64,000 nt of DNA from Zea mays. Lineage: Eukaryota; Streptophyta; Magnoliopsida; Poales; Poaceae. Location: positions 6,882,850-6,946,849 of the forward strand of contig NC_050102.1 in NCBI RefSeq assembly GCF_902167145.1, read 5' to 3'. The position numbers were made by a program, and so were the translations under genes. The first letter of the stretch is position 1. The number at the start of each line of letters is the position of its first letter. Below are positions 10,973 to 21,656 of the stretch, piece after piece. Under the pieces are notes generated by a model, which was given only the letters and a program-made list of their open reading frames with translations, was not told the origin of the DNA and did no database searches.

Positions 10973-11476
10973 CACCGGACAGTCCGGTGCACACCGGACA
11001 GTCCGGTGCCCCTGCCACGTCATCACTGCCGTTGGATTCTAGCCGTTGGAGCTTCTGACTTGTGGGCCCGCCTGGGTGTCCGGTGCACACCGGACATGTA
11101 CTGTTTGATGTCCGGTGCACCGGTATGGGCAAGTCTGACGTCTGCGCGCGCTGCGCGCGCATTAAATGCACCGCAGAGAGCCGTTGGCGCCGAAGAGAGC
11201 CGTTGCTCCGCTGGCACACCGGACAGTCCGGTGCACACCGGACAGTCCGGTGAATTTTAGCGGAGCGGCTGCCACGCGAAACCGAGGCTGGCGAGTTCCG
11301 GAGGCCGCGCTTCCTTGGAGCACCGGACATGTCCGGTGCACACCGGACAGTCCGGTGAATTATAGCGCGCCGGCTTCCGAGAAATCCCGAGGGTGAAGAG
11401 TTTGAGTCTGAGTCCCCTGGTGCACCGGACAGGTACTGTTCACTGTCCGGTGGCACACCGGACAGTCCGGTGCGCC
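10973..11476. repeat. Inverted-repeat cluster in the 5' LTR
   Basis: This is the same array as at 2769-3272, offset by 8204 bp, with CACCGGACAGTCCGGTG at 10973-10989 and repeated after it. It lies between the outer LTR end and the TATA box, where an enhancer or recognition array would sit. Confidence 0.85.
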
Positions 11477-11671
11477 AGACCAGGGGTGCCCTCGGTTGCC
11501 CCTTTGCTCCTTTATTGAATCCAAAACTTGGTCTTTTTATTGGCTGAGTGTGAACCTTTTACACCTGTATAATCTATACACTTGGGCAAACTAGTTAGTC
11601 CAAAGATTTGTGTTGGGCAATTCAACCACCAAAATTATTTAGGAACTAGGTGTAAGCCTAATTCCCTTTCA

Positions 11672-11676
11672 GTAAC
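11672..11676. repeat. Target-site duplication GTAAC, right copy
   Basis: It is identical to 2141-2145. Counting it once restores the frame of the outer integrase coding sequence across the insertion. Confidence 0.96.
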
Positions 11677-13791
11677 AAACCCAATGTATCGTACTTTCGT
11701 GTATTTGGGAGTAAATGCTATATTCTAGTGAAGAAGAGTAGGAATTCCAAATTTGCTCCCAAAGCCGTAGAAGGGTTTTTATTAGGATATGACTAAAATA
11801 CAAAGGCGTATAGAGTCTTCAACAAATCATCGGGTTTGGTTGAAGTCTCTAGCGACGTTGTATTTGATGAAACTAATGGCTCTCCAAGAGAGCAAGTTGT
11901 TGATCTTGATGATGTAGATGAAGAAGACGTTCCAACGGCCGCAATACGCACCATGGCGATTGGAGAGGTGCGGCCACAGGAACAAAATGAGCAAGATCAA
12001 CCTTCTTCCTCAACTATGGTGCATCCCCCAACTCAAGACGATGAACAGGTTCATCAACAGGAGGCGTGTGATCAAGGGGGAGCACAAGATGATCATGTGA
12101 TGGAGGAAGAAGCGCAACCGGCACCTGCAACCCAAGTTCGAGCGATTATTCAAAGGGATTATCCCGTCGACCAAATTCTGGGTGATATTAGCAAGGGAGT
12201 AACTACTCGATCTCGATTAGTTAATTTTTGTGAGCATTACTCCTTTGTCTCTTCTATTGAGCCTTTCAGGGTAGAAGAGGCCTTGCTAGATCCGGACTGG
12301 GTGTTGGCCATGCAAGAGGAGCTCAACAACTTCAAAAGAAATGAAGTTTGGACACTGGTGCCTCGTCCCAAGCAAAATGTTGTGGGAACCAAGTGGGTGT
12401 TCCGCAACAAACAAGACGAGCACGGTGTGGTGACAAGGAACAAGGCTCGACTTGTGGCAAAAGGTTATGCCCAAGTCGCAGGTTTGGACTTTGAGGAGAC
12501 ATTTGCTCCTGTGGCTAGGCTAGAGTTCATTCGTATTTTGCTAGCATATGCCGCTCACCATTCTTTCAGGTTGTTCCAAATGGATGTGAAGAGCGCTTTC
12601 CTCAATGGGCCAATCAAGGAGGAGGTGTACGTGGAGCAACCCCCTGGCTTCGAGGATGAACGGTACCCCGACCACGTGTGTAAGCTCTCTAAGGCGCTCT
12701 ATGGACTTAAGCAAGCCCCAAGAGCATGATATGAATGCCTTAGAGATTTCTTAATTGCTAATGCTTTCAAGGTTGGGAAAGCCGATCCAACTCTTTTCAC
12801 TAAGACATGTGATAGTGATTTGTTTGTGTGCCAAATTTATGTCGATGACATAATATTTGGTTCTACTAACCAAAAGTCTTGTGAAGAGTTTAGCAGGGTG
12901 ATGACGCAGAAATTCGAGATGTCGATGATGGGCGAGTTGAAATACTTCCTTGGGTTCCAAGTGAAGCAACTCAAGGACGACACCTTCATCTCCCAAACAA
13001 AGTACACGCAAGACTTGCTAAAGCGGTTTGGGATGAATGACGCCAAGCCCGCAAAGACTCCGATGGGGACCGACGGACACACCGACCTCAACAAAGGAGG
13101 TAAGTCCGTTGATCAAAAGGCATACCGGTTAATGATAGGATCATTACTTTACTTATGTGCTAGTAGACCGGATATTATGCTTAGCGTATGCATGTGTGCT
13201 AGATTTCAATCCGATCCTAAGGAATGTCACTTAGTGGCAGTGAAGCGAATCCTTAGATATTTAGTTGCTACGCCTTGTTTCGGGATCTGGTATCCAAAGG
13301 GGTCTACCTTTGACTTGATTGGATATTCAGACTCCGACTATGCTGGATGTAAGGTCGATAGGAAGAGTACATCGGGGACGTGCCAATTCTTAGGAAGGTC
13401 CCTGGTGTCATGGAGTTCTAAGAAACAAACCTCCGTTGCCCTATCCACCGCTGAGGCCGAGTATGTTGTCGCAGGACAGTGTTGCGCGCAACTACTTTGG
13501 ATGAGGCAAACCCTCAGGGACTTTGGCTACAATCTGAGCAAAGTCCCACTCCTGTGTGATAATGAGAGTGCTATCCGCATGGCGGAAAATCCTGTTGAAC
13601 ACAGCCGCACAAAGCACATTGACATCCGACATCACTTTTTGAGAGACCACCAGCAAAAGGGGGATATCGAAGTGTTCCATGTTAGCTCCGAGAACCAGCT
13701 AGCCGATATATTTACCAAGCCTCTAGATGAGCAGACCATTTGCAGGTTGCGTAGTGAGCTAAATGTCTTAGATTCACGGAACCTGGATTGA
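11677..13791 (+). pseudogene. pol: Sirevirus Pol, integrase end to RNase H (outer element)
   Basis: The outer Pol resumes in frame after the insertion with the post-integrase segment ([17 protein letters not shown]), an acidic linker, reverse transcriptase ([29 protein letters not shown] near 12836-12862) and RNase H (GYSDSDYAGC, STAEAEY, HSRTKHIDI), ending at the stop at 13789-13791. Two in-frame stops break it: TAA in the FLLGYD region near 11792, where the relative at 4353-7598 has Ser, and TGA at 12727-12729, where the relative has Trp after KQAPRA. Everything else in this part remains alignable, so decay is by point mutation. Confidence 0.9.
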
Positions 13792-14573
13792 TTTATAGCA
13801 TACATGTGTTTATGTCTTTGATCATGTTCCTTATGCATTTTGTTGCTTAATAATGGTGCTCAAGTTGTACAAACACTCCCTGGACCTCACAAGTCCGTTG
13901 CAAAGTGATGCACATGTTTAGGGGGAGATGTGTCACAACTTGACCCTTTGAGACTAACCATGTGCTTGAGTTTCTTTGATTTAGTCTCAAAGGAGGATTG
14001 AAAGGGAAAAGGTGGACTTGGACCATGAAAGACTTCCACTGCACTCCGATGAGAGGGTAACTTATTCCAAGTTCATCTCATGTACTCTTATTGCCTTTGT
14101 ATTCTTATTGAAGATTTTGGTAAGGCAATGGGATTCTAGGGCCAAGATTGATCCCGTTTTGGTGCTTGATGCCAAAGGGGGAGAAAATAAAGGCCAAAGC
14201 GATAAATGGATCAGCTACCACTTGAGAGATTTTGAAAATAGTAGAATAGAGCTTTTGGTTTGTCAAAACTCTTTTGTCTCTCTTGTCAAAAGTTGGCTTC
14301 TTGTGGGGAAATGTTGATTATGGGAAAAAGGGGAGTTTTTGAAATCTTGAATCAATTTCTCTTAGAATGACTCTCTTTATGTCTTAACATGTGTATTTGA
14401 CTAAGAGATAGAAATTTGAGTTTGATTTGCAAAAACAAACCAAGTGGTGGCAAAGTGTGATCCATATATGTCAAATTTGAATCAAAACAATTTGAGTTCT
14501 TATTTGAATTGATTTTGTGCTTGTTCTACTTGCTCTATGTTGTGTTGGCATAAATCACCAAAATGGGGGAGAT
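13792..14573 (+). promoter_or_regulatory. 3' non-coding region with multiple purine tracts
   Basis: No gene is seen. Three GGGGGAGA-type tracts occur at about 13919-13929, 14174-14186 and 14563-14573, the last directly before the TG of the 3' LTR. This mirrors the multi-PPT spacer at 3468-4352, with fewer sites. The rest is AT-rich. Confidence 0.8.
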
Positions 14574-14806
14574 TGAAAGGGAAATGTGCCCTTGGGCCAT
14601 TTCTAAGTGTTTTGGTGATTTAGTGTCCAACACAAGTGCCTAAGTATAAAATGGTGAACAAAGTACAAATCAAGGACAAAGGTATGTTTCTCAGACTTAG
14701 TACATTGTTTTAGAGACTAATGTATTGTGTCTAAGTGCTGGAAACAGGAAAAATCGAATTGGAAATGAGATGGCTTTGTTCAGCCAAAGTCTGCTCAGTC
14801 TGGGAG

Positions 14807-15156
14807 CACCGGACTGTCCGGTGGTGCACCGGACAGTGTCCGGTGCGCCAGGCTGGCTCGAGCGAACTGGCCGCTCTCGGAAATTCACCGGCGACGTACG
14901 ACTATAATTCACCGGACTGTCCGGTGTGCACCGGACTGTCCGGTGAGCCAACGGTCGGCCGGGCCAACAGTCGGTCGCGCGATCTGCGCGGGACACGTGG
15001 CCGAGCCAACGGCTAGAAGGAGGCACCGGACTGTCCGGTGTGCACCGGACATGTCCGGTGCGCCAACGGCTCCAAGGCTGCCAACGGTCGGCTTTGCCAT
15101 AGAAGGAAAGAAATCGGGCACCGGACAGTGTCCGGTGTGCACCGAACTGTCCGGTG
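14807..15156. repeat. Inverted-repeat cluster in the Ji-like LTR
   Basis: CACCGGACTGTCCGGTG starts at 14807. Further copies or close variants lie near 14911, 14929, 15024, 15044, 15119 and 15140, some with an extra TG in the middle. The central base is mostly T where the inner element has A, and the 8-bp arms are the same. Confidence 0.85.
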
Positions 15157-15223
15157 CGCCAGACGACAGAAGGCAAGAATTGCCTTCCCAGATTGCTCTC
15201 AACGGCTCCTAGCTGCCTTGGGG

Positions 15224-15232
15224 CTATAAAAG
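15224..15232 (+). promoter_or_regulatory. TATA box of the Ji-like LTR
   Basis: CTATAAAAG lies 68 bp downstream of the last inverted repeat, in a GC-rich setting, the same order of parts as in the Opie-like LTR. As a 3' LTR this copy would fire outward into the flanking DNA if active. Confidence 0.6.
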
Positions 15233-15817
15233 GGACCCCTAGGTGCATGGAGGAGAAAACCAAGCATTCCTTGAGCACTCTTGATCACTCACACTCCATT
15301 CCTGCGCACTTGTTCGACATTCTAGTGATTTGAGCTCCGTTCTAGTGTGCTAGTCTCTTGAGCTCAAGTCTGGGTCTTGTGTGTGCGTATTTGCTGTGAT
15401 CTTTGTGTCTTGTGTGAGTTGCTAATCCCTCCCTTGCTCCGTGCTTCTTTGTGAACTTCAAGTGTAAGGGCGAGAGGCTCCAAGTTGTGGAGATTCCTCG
15501 CGAACGGGATTAAGAAAAGCAAAGCAAAACACCGTGGTATTCAAGTGGGTCTTTGGACCGCTTGAGAGGGGTTGATTGCAACCCTCGTCCATTGGGACGC
15601 CACAACGTGGAGTAGGCAAGCGTTGGTCTTGGCCGAACCACGGGATAAACCACTGTGCCATCTCTGTGATTGATATCTTGTGGTTATTGTGTTTTGTTGA
15701 GACTACTCTCTAGCCACTTGGCAATTATTGTGCTAACACTTAACCAAGTTTTTGTGGCTTAAGTTTCAAGTTTTACAGGATCACCTATTCACCCCCCCCC
15801 CCCTCTAGGTGCTCTCA

Positions 15818-17933
15818 GCTGGGGGAACCGGGTGTATCTTCACCGGAGCTAGTGTCGCCGTCTTCGGACCGAGGTAGGAGAACGGCTCCTGGCAGTTCGA
15901 TCTGGATGTGCGGGCAAGATTAGAGGACGTTTACCCTTACAATACATCAATTTCGGACCGTTGATTTTCCAACGGGCGGGCTTGATTAGATCGTAACTTA
16001 CCCCTTCCGCGATCTCATCCGGACCGCAGATCGTCGATCCAACGGCTGGTGTTGCGTACCGTTTCATAACAATTACAATGTAATCTCAGTCGTTGGTTTA
16101 GCGATGGAAGGCTCAGAACCCATGATACCCCTTCGGCCTAGCAAAATCGCTAAAGAGACCTTGGACTTTATAATAACTAACTCGCGCTCCTGTCCCATTC
16201 AAAAATCATTACAGAAAGGTCCTTTTCTTTGTAAAAACAACCCTGAGCTTCTCAGGAATTGTGGCCGCAGCCCAGAGGATAAATAAAATAAGTATATTAA
16301 TATAGAAAATGGTTTTTAGTATAAAAATAATTTTAGAAACTTGTTTAATTCATAAGTAATTCATTTTAACTCCTTTTTAACCCATTCCAGTTGCAATAAA
16401 TTCATATTAATATTGTTTATCAGCGGGTAACCTTATTTTGTTATGAAACCTAGGTTAAATTTATGCACTTAGTTTTTTTATATCCAACACTTAAATCTTC
16501 GGAAAATCATAACTTTATAACCGTAACTCCGAATTTAGTGGTTCTCAAACCTAGGATCTAGTTACGATGTCTAGAACATTATTATGCAGTTTATTCTTAT
16601 GTTTGGTGCGATGTTGATTTTGCCTATACCATATTTGCTTGTATAGCAGCGAGGTTACAAGTCACTTGAAGGCCAAGTTAGTATCTGGGAATCTCGAGTC
16701 TCAGTCAAGTTGTGCTCTTGATCACTTTTCTTTGCCTAATAATGTTCCTGTTAATCACTGTGACATGCTTAGGTTAATTTGATGGGACCCAATAGGTTTC
16801 CCTAGCATTGTTTAACCCCTACCTTGCAAACCAAAGCACTATTGGGTAGTTTTGCTATTGGTCTACCTGTTTTTGGGAAATTAATGTTATATTATGATCA
16901 TGTTCCAGTTATACTATTATTTTAATTATTGTTCATGACAAGATCATTATGTTAATTGAAACATGGAGCGACCACCCGGGAAAACAGTGCTACCACAAGG
17001 GTGGTATGGGACGCCCTTGGCTGACTAATTAGGAAAGCTAGTGGAAGACTACCTTACTTGAAAGGGGCAAGGGCGATAGAGGAGTTGCATATAGGGAGGT
17101 TCTCGGGTCGATCATACTGCGATGGCTTTTCGAACGAGGGATTCCTATATTGCCCTTCTCAGAAACCGTAGCGGGTTTTCGGAAGCTAGTGGAACTTTGT
17201 AACAGCCTCGTAGTGGTACCTTGCCTCGTCTCCTCGTTAGAGATGAATGGGAAGTCGTGATCCCTTGGTAAATGGGTAGCACGACTTGTGGCTAAAGATG
17301 TGCAACCTCTGTAGAGTGTAAAACCGATATATCAGTCGTGCTCACGGTCATGAGCAACTTGGACCCTCACATGAGTAATTTATAGAACTGAACTTAATTT
17401 ATCATATGCATTGCATTATGGGTGTTGTTATCAATTTGATCTCTTATTTATTTGGGTTGGTATCTACTTACACTTAGTAACTGCTAATAAAATTTTGACC
17501 AACTTTAAAAGCAATGCTCAGCTTTAACCATCTCCTTTGGTAAGCCTTACACTTCACATGAGCTCCCACCATTGGTGAGTTCATGCACATTATTCCCCAT
17601 AACTTATTGAGCGATGAACGTATGTGAGCTCACCCTTGTTGTACTCACATCCCCCACAGGTCAAGGACAGGTACCACAAAATGAGGCGCATGAAGGATGT
17701 TGTGATGAGTTTGTGAGTGGTCTGGGCCGTCGTTTCCCAGTCAACTTTGGGTTGTTGGATCGTTGTCTTCATATGATGTAATTATTTAACTATTTTGTAC
17801 AGAATTCCGTTATATATTAAATATGTGACATTCATTTTTGTATCATGAGTCATCATATGTGTGATACTTGATCCTAGCACACTTGGTGATTATTTTGCGC
17901 CCGGGTTTTGGACCCTAAAATCCGGGTGCGACA
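15818..17933 (+). repeat. 5' LTR of element A, right part
   Basis: This stretch has no gene. It is homologous to 36000-38444 (LTR B): both carry CCACCCGGGAAAACAGTGCT, the GCTCACGGTCATGAGC segment near 17340 and an ending of CCGGGTGYGACA. The left end was replaced by the Ji-like insertion, so the promoter half of the LTR is absent. It ends with CA at 17932-17933, directly before the PBS region. Confidence 0.85.
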
Positions 17934-17937
17934 GAAG

Positions 17938-17949
17938 TGGTATCAGAGC
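17938..17949 (+). promoter_or_regulatory. Primer binding site of element A
   Basis: TGGTATCAGAGC lies four bases after the LTR end and fits initiator tRNA-Met exactly. A short leader follows to 18071 and resumes at 32093. Confidence 0.92.
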
Positions 17950-18064
17950 AATGTTGAATGTAGGACGTAATATAGATAGAACTCGACAACCCTTACCTAC
18001 TTACCTTTGCTACTCTGATTCTTTCTAAGCTTTCCCTAATCTTTTCTAATCTATTGCTGCTTTA

Positions 18065-18069
18065 CTCTT
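18065..18069. repeat. Target-site duplication CTCTT of Huck-1, left copy
   Basis: CTCTT here matches 32093-32097. Two extra T bases (18070-18071) separate it from the TG of the LTR. The homologous uninterrupted leader of element B near 38650 supports this as the insertion point. Confidence 0.7.
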
Positions 18070-18071
18070 TT

Positions 18072-19816
18072 TGTCGGCGTTTCGAGACCGGGGGGTCCCC
18101 GAGCCGACGAGTGAGTGTGCCGCGTGCCCCAGCCCAGATGGGTCGAGCGCGTGGGCGAGCGCAAAGGGGGGAGAAGCGAGGTGGCCGGAGACGGGCGTGA
18201 GAGAGGTGGAAATCCCGCGGCCTTCGTGTTCGTCCCGCGCCCAGGTCGGGTGCGCTTGCAGTAGGGGGTTACAAGCGTCCACGCGGGTGAGGGAAGCGAG
18301 CGGCCCTAAGAGAGCGCCTGTCCCGTCCTCGTCCCGCGCGGCCAACCTTCTCTAAGAAGGCCCTGGTCCTTCCTTTTATAGGCGTAAGGAGAGGATCCAG
18401 GTGTACAATGGGGGTGTAGCAGAGTGCTACGTGTCTAGCGGAGGGAGAGCTAGCGCCCTAAGTACATGCCAATGTGGCAGCCGGAGAGATCTTGGCACCC
18501 TGCTGGCATGATGTCGTGGCTGTCGGAGGAGCAACGGAGCCTGGCGGAGGGACAGGTGTCGGAGCGGTCGAGTCCTTGCTGACGTCCACCTGCTTCCGTA
18601 AGAGAGCTGAGAGTCGCCGTCGTCACAGAGCTTGTGGGGCGCCATCATTGCCCATCTGGCGGAGCTAGCCAGATGGGACACCGGTCTTGTTCTCCATGAC
18701 CCGAGTCGGCTCGGGGTAGGATGATGATGGCGCTTCCTGTTGACGTGGCGGGCCTGTGCCCTAGGTCGGGCGACGTGGGGGCTCCTCCGAAGCCGAGGTC
18801 GAGTCTGTCTTCCGTGTCCGAGGCCGAGCCCGAGCCCGAGCCCCCGGGTCGGGCGAGGCGGAGATCGTTCGGCAGAGGCCCGGGCGGAGTCCGAGCCCTG
18901 GGGTCGGGCGAAGCGGAGTTCGTCGTCTTCCGGGTCTTAGCCCGAGTCCGAGCCCTGGGGTCGGGCGAAGCGGAGTTCGTCGTCTTCCGGGTCTTAGCCC
19001 GAGTCCGAGCCCTGGGGTCGGGCGGAGTGGAGTTCGCCGTCTACCGGGTCTTAGCCCGAGTCCGAGCCCTGGGGTCGGGCGGAGCGGAGTTCGTCGTCTT
19101 CCGGGTCTTAGCCCGAGTCCGAGCCCTGGGGTCGAGCGGAGCGGAGTTCGTCGTCTTCCGGGTCTTAGCCCGAGTCCGAGCCCTGGGGTCGGGCGGAGCG
19201 GAGTTCGTCGTCTTCCGGGTCTTAGCCCGAGTCCGAGCCCTGGGGTCGGGCGGAGCGGAGTTCGTCGTCTTCCGGGTCTTAGCCCGAGTCCGAGCCCTGG
19301 GGTCGGGCGGAGCGGAGCTTCCTATGGCGCCTTTGGCAAGGCCTGACTTCCTGTCAGACTCACTCTGTCGAGTGGCACTGTAGTCGGAGCGGCGCAGGCG
19401 GCGCTGTCCTTCTGTCAGACCGGTCAGTGGTGCGGCGAAGTGACGGCGGTCACTTCGGCTCTGCCGGGGGGTGCGCGTCAGGATAAAGGTGTCAGGCCAC
19501 CTTTGCGTTAAATGCTCCTGCAACTCGGTCAGTCGGTGCGGCGATTTCGTTAGGGTTGCTTCTTAGCGAAGCCAAGGCCTCGGGCGAGCCGGAGATGCGT
19601 CCGCCGTTAAAAAGGGGGGCCTCGGGCGAGACGGAAGTCCCTCGAGGTCGGCTGCCCTTGGCCGAGGCTAGGCTCGGGCGAAGCGTGATCGAGTCACTCG
19701 TATGGACTGATCCCTGACTTAATCGCACCCATCAGGCCTCTGCAGCTTTATGCTGATGGGGGTTACCAGCTGAGAATTAGGCGTCTTGAGGGTACCCCTA
19801 ATTATGGTCCCCGACA
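18072..19816 (-). repeat. 3' LTR of Huck-1
   Basis: It is 1745 bp from TG at 18072 to CA at 19816; read on minus it opens TGTCGGGGACCATAATTAGG. It contains a TATA motif (plus CCTTTTATAGG, 18372-18382, GCCTATAAAAGG-type on minus) and a 57-bp tandem array. The reading frames across it are products of the repeat. Confidence 0.94.
18889..19317. repeat. 57-bp tandem repeat, seven units plus a partial, in Huck-1 3' LTR
   Basis: Each unit starts GTCCGAGCCCTGGGGTCGGG and continues through GAGTTCGTCGTCTTCCGGG. Starts lie at 18889 and every 57 bp to 19231, with a partial unit from 19288. 57 is a multiple of three, so both strands stay open through the array and create false protein-like frames. Confidence 0.93.
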
Positions 19817-19830
19817 GTAGCCCCCGAGCC
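19817..19830 (-). promoter_or_regulatory. Polypurine tract of Huck-1
   Basis: The minus strand reads GGCTCGGGGGCTAC directly before the 3' LTR, the expected site for plus-strand priming. The same tract precedes the Huck-2 LTR at 50571-50584. Confidence 0.75.
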
Positions 19831-20550
19831 TCGAAGGGAGTGTTAGCACTCGCTTGGAGGCTTTCGTCGCACTTTTTTGCAAGGGGACCAGCCTTTCTCG
19901 GTTGCATTTTGTTCCGGTGGGTGCGCGCGAGCGCACCCGCCGGGTGTAGCCCCCGAGGCCTCGGAGGAGTGGTTTCACTCCTTCGAGGTCTTAATGCCTT
20001 GCGTAATGCTTCGGCTGGTCTGGTCGTTCCCTCATGCGAACTGGCCGTAGCCCGGGTGCACGGTCGGGGCCCAAGCTCTCGGGCTGGTATGTTGACGCTG
20101 TCAACGGTCTGGCCGGAGTCGGGTTTGCGAGAGCAGCCCCCGAGCCTCCGCACAGGGCGAGAGGACGATCAGGGTCAGACTCGGCTTTTTTACATACGCC
20201 CCTGCGTCGCCTTTCCGCAAGGAGGAGGGGGGGAGAGCGCCATGTTACCCTCGATGGGCACCGAACATGGTGTCTCCGGTGAGCTGCAAGCGGGTGATCC
20301 GAGTGGACGTCCGTGCCCCGTTCGTTGGGGGTCGGCTAGGGGCCCAGAGGCACGCCCAAAAGTACCTGCGGGTGATCTGCCGGACCCGATCCCCTGGCGA
20401 CGGGGTCCGAGGGCTCGATGCCTCCCTCCGATGGGATTCTGTTACAAGATCGTTCCCGCTGGTCTCGGAAATGTCCTAGGGTACCTTGGGAGCGCAGCCC
20501 GAGCCTCGGTTATGTATCGAACGTACCCCTGGTCATCCCTCGCTCGGTGT

Positions 20551-20780
20551 CTGAGGCGACTGTGAACCCTTCGGGGGCCAGCCTTCGAACCCCTGATCAG
20601 TAATGGGCGTGGAGCCCGAGTAGCCTGAGGCGGCCATGGAGCCCTTCGGGGGGCTGGCCTTCGAACCCCTGACCAGTAGTGGGTGTCGGGCCCACGTGAT
20701 CTGAGGCGACTGTTGAACCCTTCGGAGGGCCAGCCTTCGAACCTCTGATCAGTAGGGGGGGCTTGGAGCCCGGTACCTTC
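20551..20780. repeat. Tandem repeat of about 75 bp, three units
   Basis: Units start CTGAGGCG at 20551, 20625 and 20701. Each contains a CCTTCG...CCAGCCTTCGAACC segment and a GATCAGTA or GACCAGTA segment. It lies in the 3' non-coding region of Huck-1. Huck-2 has only two units at the matching place (51307-51456). Confidence 0.88.
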
Positions 20781-21619
20781 ACAGAGAAGGATCCTTTTCG
20801 GGGTATCCCCCTTTCCCGGTCCCTGTTGCAAGAGATAGAGAAAGAGGAAAAAAGGAAAAGGATACGAAATCGAACGACGTGGCGTACCTTTTTTATCGCG
20901 GTTATTACGGCGAAGGCGAAGCGTCGCCCGCTGCTCCTGCCAGAGGCGCCGCCTGTCCCGCCGCGGAGTTAATGCGACGGGGCAAGTGGTTGGCGGGGCG
21001 GCCGTTGCGCGTGCGCGAGCCGTTCGAGGAACGGATCACGGGCGCACCGTCTTCACGCCGTGGGAGGAGGCTCTCTTGCTGTCCCTGGATGGGACGTGAG
21101 CCTGGCTGACGACGTGACTGCTGCTCCCGCCCGCCTGCCACCGTCATTACTGTCGGCCCACTTTCGGCCGCATTGACCGTCGCGCCAGGCTGGCGCTGCT
21201 GGGTCGTGCGCCGGGTCGCCTCGAGTCGCGGCATAGGTTCCGCAACCGAAGAGGTGCGACGGTGGTGCAAGTGGCGGTGCGGTTGCTTGCATGCAGCAAC
21301 TGGCGCGCTGGTTGCGTGACGCGTGGGCCTGGGCCTCCAAGCTGGCGTGTCAGAAGTCGGAGAAGCGTGTCCACCTGGCGCGGTTGCATGCCGCCTGCAT
21401 GGCTGCCCGCCCCTCCCGCCCGTTGGTCTGGGCAAAAGTGGGGGGTCGCTTGTAACCGCTGGGCGGTTGTGTGCACCGCGCGCGGCGGTTTGGCTTCTTC
21501 TGCTCTGAGCCGGTTTGCATGACATGCGGGACCCAGCCCCTGCGCCGCAGGGGAGGGCCTTGGAGCGTGTTGGAGAAGACTCAGCCCGTGGCGTTTGGGG
21601 GCGCACATAGGGAGAGTCG

Positions 21620-21630
21620 CCTTTAAAAGG
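21620..21630 (+). promoter_or_regulatory. TATA-like motif before the antisense ORF of Huck-1
   Basis: CCTTTAAAAGG lies 37 bp before the ATG at 21657, on the strand opposite to the element. The same motif and spacing (35-37 bp) recur at 40782-40793 and 52330-52341. With normal TATA spacing the transcription start would fall at or next to that ATG, so a later ATG might be the true start. Confidence 0.45.
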
Positions 21631-21656
21631 AGGGCGACCCCTTTCGGAAGGCAACC

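Larger units (their letters stand above)
2146..11671 (-). mobile_element. Opie-like Sirevirus (Ty1/copia), complete, recent insertion
   Basis: This is a complete minus-strand element of 9526 bp, in element order: 5' LTR (10348-11671), PBS (10334-10345), gag (10302-7612), pol (7598-4353), a multi-PPT spacer (4352-3468) and 3' LTR (3467-2146). Target duplication GTAAC lies on both sides. By eye the two LTRs differ at about four substitutions plus a two-base change in a G run, about 0.3% over 1322 bp. With the widely used rate of 1.3e-8 substitutions per site per year this gives roughly 0.1 million years. Gag and Pol are both long open frames with all catalytic motifs, so this is the best candidate here for an element able to move. 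No envelope-like frame lies between pol and the 3' LTR. The Opie name rests on the terminal sequence and is probable. Confidence 0.95.
10348..11671 (-). repeat. 5' LTR of the Opie-like element
   Basis: It is 1324 bp, TG at 10348 and CA at 11671, followed by target duplication GTAAC. It matches 2146-3467 except for about four substitutions (for example at 10450, 10583, 10756 and 11041) and two extra Gs in the opening G run. As the upstream LTR on the minus strand it would drive element transcription. Confidence 0.95.
1..15817 (+). mobile_element. Ji-like Sirevirus (Ty1/copia), left-truncated by window, split by insertion
   Basis: This is the outer copia element. It shows the C-terminal part of gag (2-1048), pol in two pieces (about 1050-2145 and 11677-13791), a 3' non-coding stretch with several purine tracts and a 3' LTR (14574-15817). 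The 5' LTR, PBS and gag N-terminus lie left of the window. The inserted element at 2146-11671 interrupts integrase exactly between its GTAAC target duplications, and the reading frame resumes on the far side. The LTR opening and the inverted repeats fit the maize Ji family; the family name is from memory of its terminal sequence and is likely, not certain. At least two frameshifts, two stops and an altered protease site make the copy defective. The five bases after the LTR (GCTGG, 15818-15822) should recur outside the window as its target duplication. Confidence 0.88.
14574..15817 (+). repeat. 3' LTR of the Ji-like element
   Basis: It is 1244 bp, from TGAAAGGGAAATGTGCCC to CTAGGTGCTCTCA. A purine tract precedes it, and it ends inside sequence homologous to LTR B, so the element inserted into LTR A. 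Its inside differs from the inner element's LTR, but both share TGAAAG ends and the CACCGGAC repeats. A C homopolymer lies near its end (15792-15803). Confidence 0.92.

Noticed and set aside
14697..15278. 193-residue minus-strand frame in the Ji-like LTR
   Set aside because: It is driven by the inverted repeats and antisense to the element, with no protein similarity.
15792..15803. C homopolymer near the Ji-like LTR end
   Set aside because: The related LTR end also has a short C/G run. The length may be replication or sequencing slippage, so no meaning is assigned.
17938..17949. tRNA gene fragments at TGGTATCAGAGC sites
   Set aside because: These are primer binding sites next to LTR ends. 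No cloverleaf or A and B boxes accompany them.
18889..19317. CRISPR-like regular repeat
   Set aside because: Units are directly adjacent with no spacers, lie in a plant LTR, and no cas genes are present.
18721..19383. Repetitive 19-residue protein frames (also 31003-31719, 19041-19523, 30927-31799, 49358-50122)
   Set aside because: They are translations of the 57-bp and 54-bp LTR tandem repeats, open on both strands because the unit is a multiple of three.
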